Shown here piece after piece: positions 63,022-64,000 of a DNA stretch of 64,000 bases (its first letter is position 1; the number at the start of each line of letters is the position of its first letter). Made by a program: the position numbers and the translations under genes. The notes beneath the pieces are model-generated. The model had not been told where the DNA came from. It saw only the letters and a list, made by a program, of their open reading frames with translations, and ran no database searches. The stretch is from Arthrobacter sp. zg-Y820 (GTDB taxonomy: Bacteria; Actinomycetota; Actinomycetes; Actinomycetales; Micrococcaceae), in NCBI RefSeq assembly GCF_030142155.1, contig NZ_CP126247.1:1178001-1242000 (forward strand). Reading direction: 5' to 3'.

Positions 63022-64000
63022 ATGTCACACATTGCTGATGGAACCCGTCCCGATGCCGGCCACGCGCCGGCATCCGGGACGGTTGTCCGCCTTCCGCTGA
63101 CCACTCTTCCCGGTGACCCTTCACTTGTGATGGGAACTCCGGGAGGCGCCGTCGTGCGCCGTTCCGTCCTTCCGGGCGGAGTCCGCGTGCTGACGGAAGC
63201 CATGCCCGGCCAGCGGAGCGCCACCATCGGCTTCTGGGTTGGTGTCGGCTCGCGGGATGAAGCCGCGGGCCGGCACGGCTCCACCCACTTCCTTGAGCAC
63301 CTGCTGTTCAAGGGCACCACGCGCCGCTCAGCGCTGGACATTGCGCTGGCCTTTGACGAGGTCGGCGGCGAGTCCAACGCGGCCACGGCCAAGGAAAGCA
63401 CCTGCTACTACGCACGGGTGCTGGACACCGATCTGCCGATGGCCATCGACGTCATCACCGACATGATCACCTCCGCGGTCCTGGACCCGGAGGAACTGGA
63501 GCAGGAGCGAGACGTCATCCTGGAAGAAATCGCCATGGATGCCGATGATCCCGCTGACCTGTGCCACGAGAAGTTCGCCGAAGCCGTCCTGGGCGACCAC
63601 GCCCTGGGACGTCCGATCGGCGGCACTCCCGAAGCCATCATGAGCGTTCCCCGCGAAGCCGTGCTGGAACACTACCGGCGCTACTACCGCCCCACCGAGC
63701 TGGTGGTCACCGCTGCCGGCGGCCTGGAGCACGACGACGTCTGCGCCCTGGTGCTCGACGCCCTGAAGAAGGCCGGCTGGGACCTTTCCGACGACGCCAC
63801 TCCGGCGCCCCGCAGGAACACCGAGCCCGCAGTCATCACCGGCACCGCCGGAGTCCAGGTCATCAACCGCCCGGTGGAGCAGGCAAACGTGGTCATGGGC
63901 TGCCCGTCACTGACGGCCACCGACGACCGCCGCTTCGCCATGAGCGTGCTGAACACCATCCTGGGCGGCGGCATGTCCTCGCGCCTGTTCCAGGAGATCC
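63022..64000 (+). CDS. M16-family zinc peptidase, N-terminal part (cut by window end)
   Basis: An ATG directly after the pnp stop opens a frame that stays open to the end of the window. It encodes the start of a pitrilysin-type peptidase: after about 50 poorly conserved residues, SVLPGGVRVLTEAMPGQRSATIGFWVGVGSRDE, the zinc motif HFLEH (His about 90 and 94), ESNAATAKESTCYYARVL, LDPEELEQERDVILEEI with the third zinc-binding Glu, and HALGRPIGGTPEAI. Such proteases next to pnp are standard in actinobacteria. The C-terminal half lies outside the window. Confidence 0.93.
   Translation, partial: MSHIADGTRPDAGHAPASGTVVRLPLTTLPGDPSLVMGTPGGAVVRRSVLPGGVRVLTEAMPGQRSATIGFWVGVGSRDEAAGRHGSTHFLEHLLFKGTTRRSALDIALAFDEVGGESNAATAKESTCYYARVLDTDLPMAIDVITDMITSAVLDPEELEQERDVILEEIAMDADDPADLCHEKFAEAVLGDHALGRPIGGTPEAIMSVPREAVLEHYRRYYRPTELVVTAAGGLEHDDVCALVLDALKKAGWDLSDDATPAPRRNTEPAVITGTAGVQVINRPVEQANVVMGCPSLTATDDRRFAMSVLNTILGGGMSSRLFQEI

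Overview
This window is a high-GC stretch of an actinobacterial chromosome, most likely Arthrobacter or a close relative in the Micrococcaceae. The reasons are the GC-rich codon use, the actinobacterial order of the translation and isoprenoid genes, a DivIVA-domain gene beside cdsA, GTG and TTG starts, and several -10-like hexamers sitting 6-8 nt before start codons. It is core chromosome: I see no prophage, insertion sequence, integrase or CRISPR array.

Layout. 1-1.1 kb: the end of dnaG and two identical tRNA-Asn genes, each with a hairpin terminator. 1.4-6.6 kb: a sugar-porter permease, then a four-gene envelope run (holin-like/DUF3618 fusion, CDP-alcohol phosphatidyltransferase, DMT permease, GT4 glycosyltransferase). 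6.7-9.2 kb: a CAU tRNA, a dense array of short inverted and direct repeats, an acyl-CoA dehydrogenase and a secreted M23-like peptidase. 9.4-15 kb: rpsB-tsf-pyrH-frr-cdsA and a DivIVA-like gene.

15-36 kb is a block of carbon catabolism. It begins with two acetate-type sodium/solute symporters on either side of a LytS/LytTR-type two-component system. An Lrp regulator follows, divergent from a branched-chain 2-oxoacid dehydrogenase operon (E1alpha, E1beta, E2). Next is a TetR regulator divergent from an acyl-CoA carboxylase, acyl-CoA dehydrogenase, CoA-transferase, MaoC and CitE-like operon. Gene content matches the Mycobacterium tuberculosis bkdABC to Rv2506 region. Together these genes could take leucine, and possibly itaconate, to acetyl-CoA and acetoacetate or pyruvate.

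36-44.4 kb returns to household functions: dxr, a site-2 protease, a SatD-like pair, a YCII protein, ispG, a GNAT protein and proS. 44.4-47.5 kb holds a TSUP permease, an aminoglycoside phosphotransferase homologue and a DUF4439 protein. 47.6-53.4 kb is rimP-nusA-ylxR-infB-rbfA. 53.5-56.1 kb has a secreted ScyD-like protein and an aminotransferase on the minus strand. 56.3-64 kb is truB, three membrane proteins, ribF, rpsO, pnp and the start of an M16 peptidase cut by the window edge.

The least explained signal is a family of about 24-bp repeats, present in both orientations and clustered in two otherwise empty intergenic regions (6.9-7.2 kb and 35.8-36.1 kb). A 27-bp perfect inverted repeat at 21.2 kb has partly similar arms.
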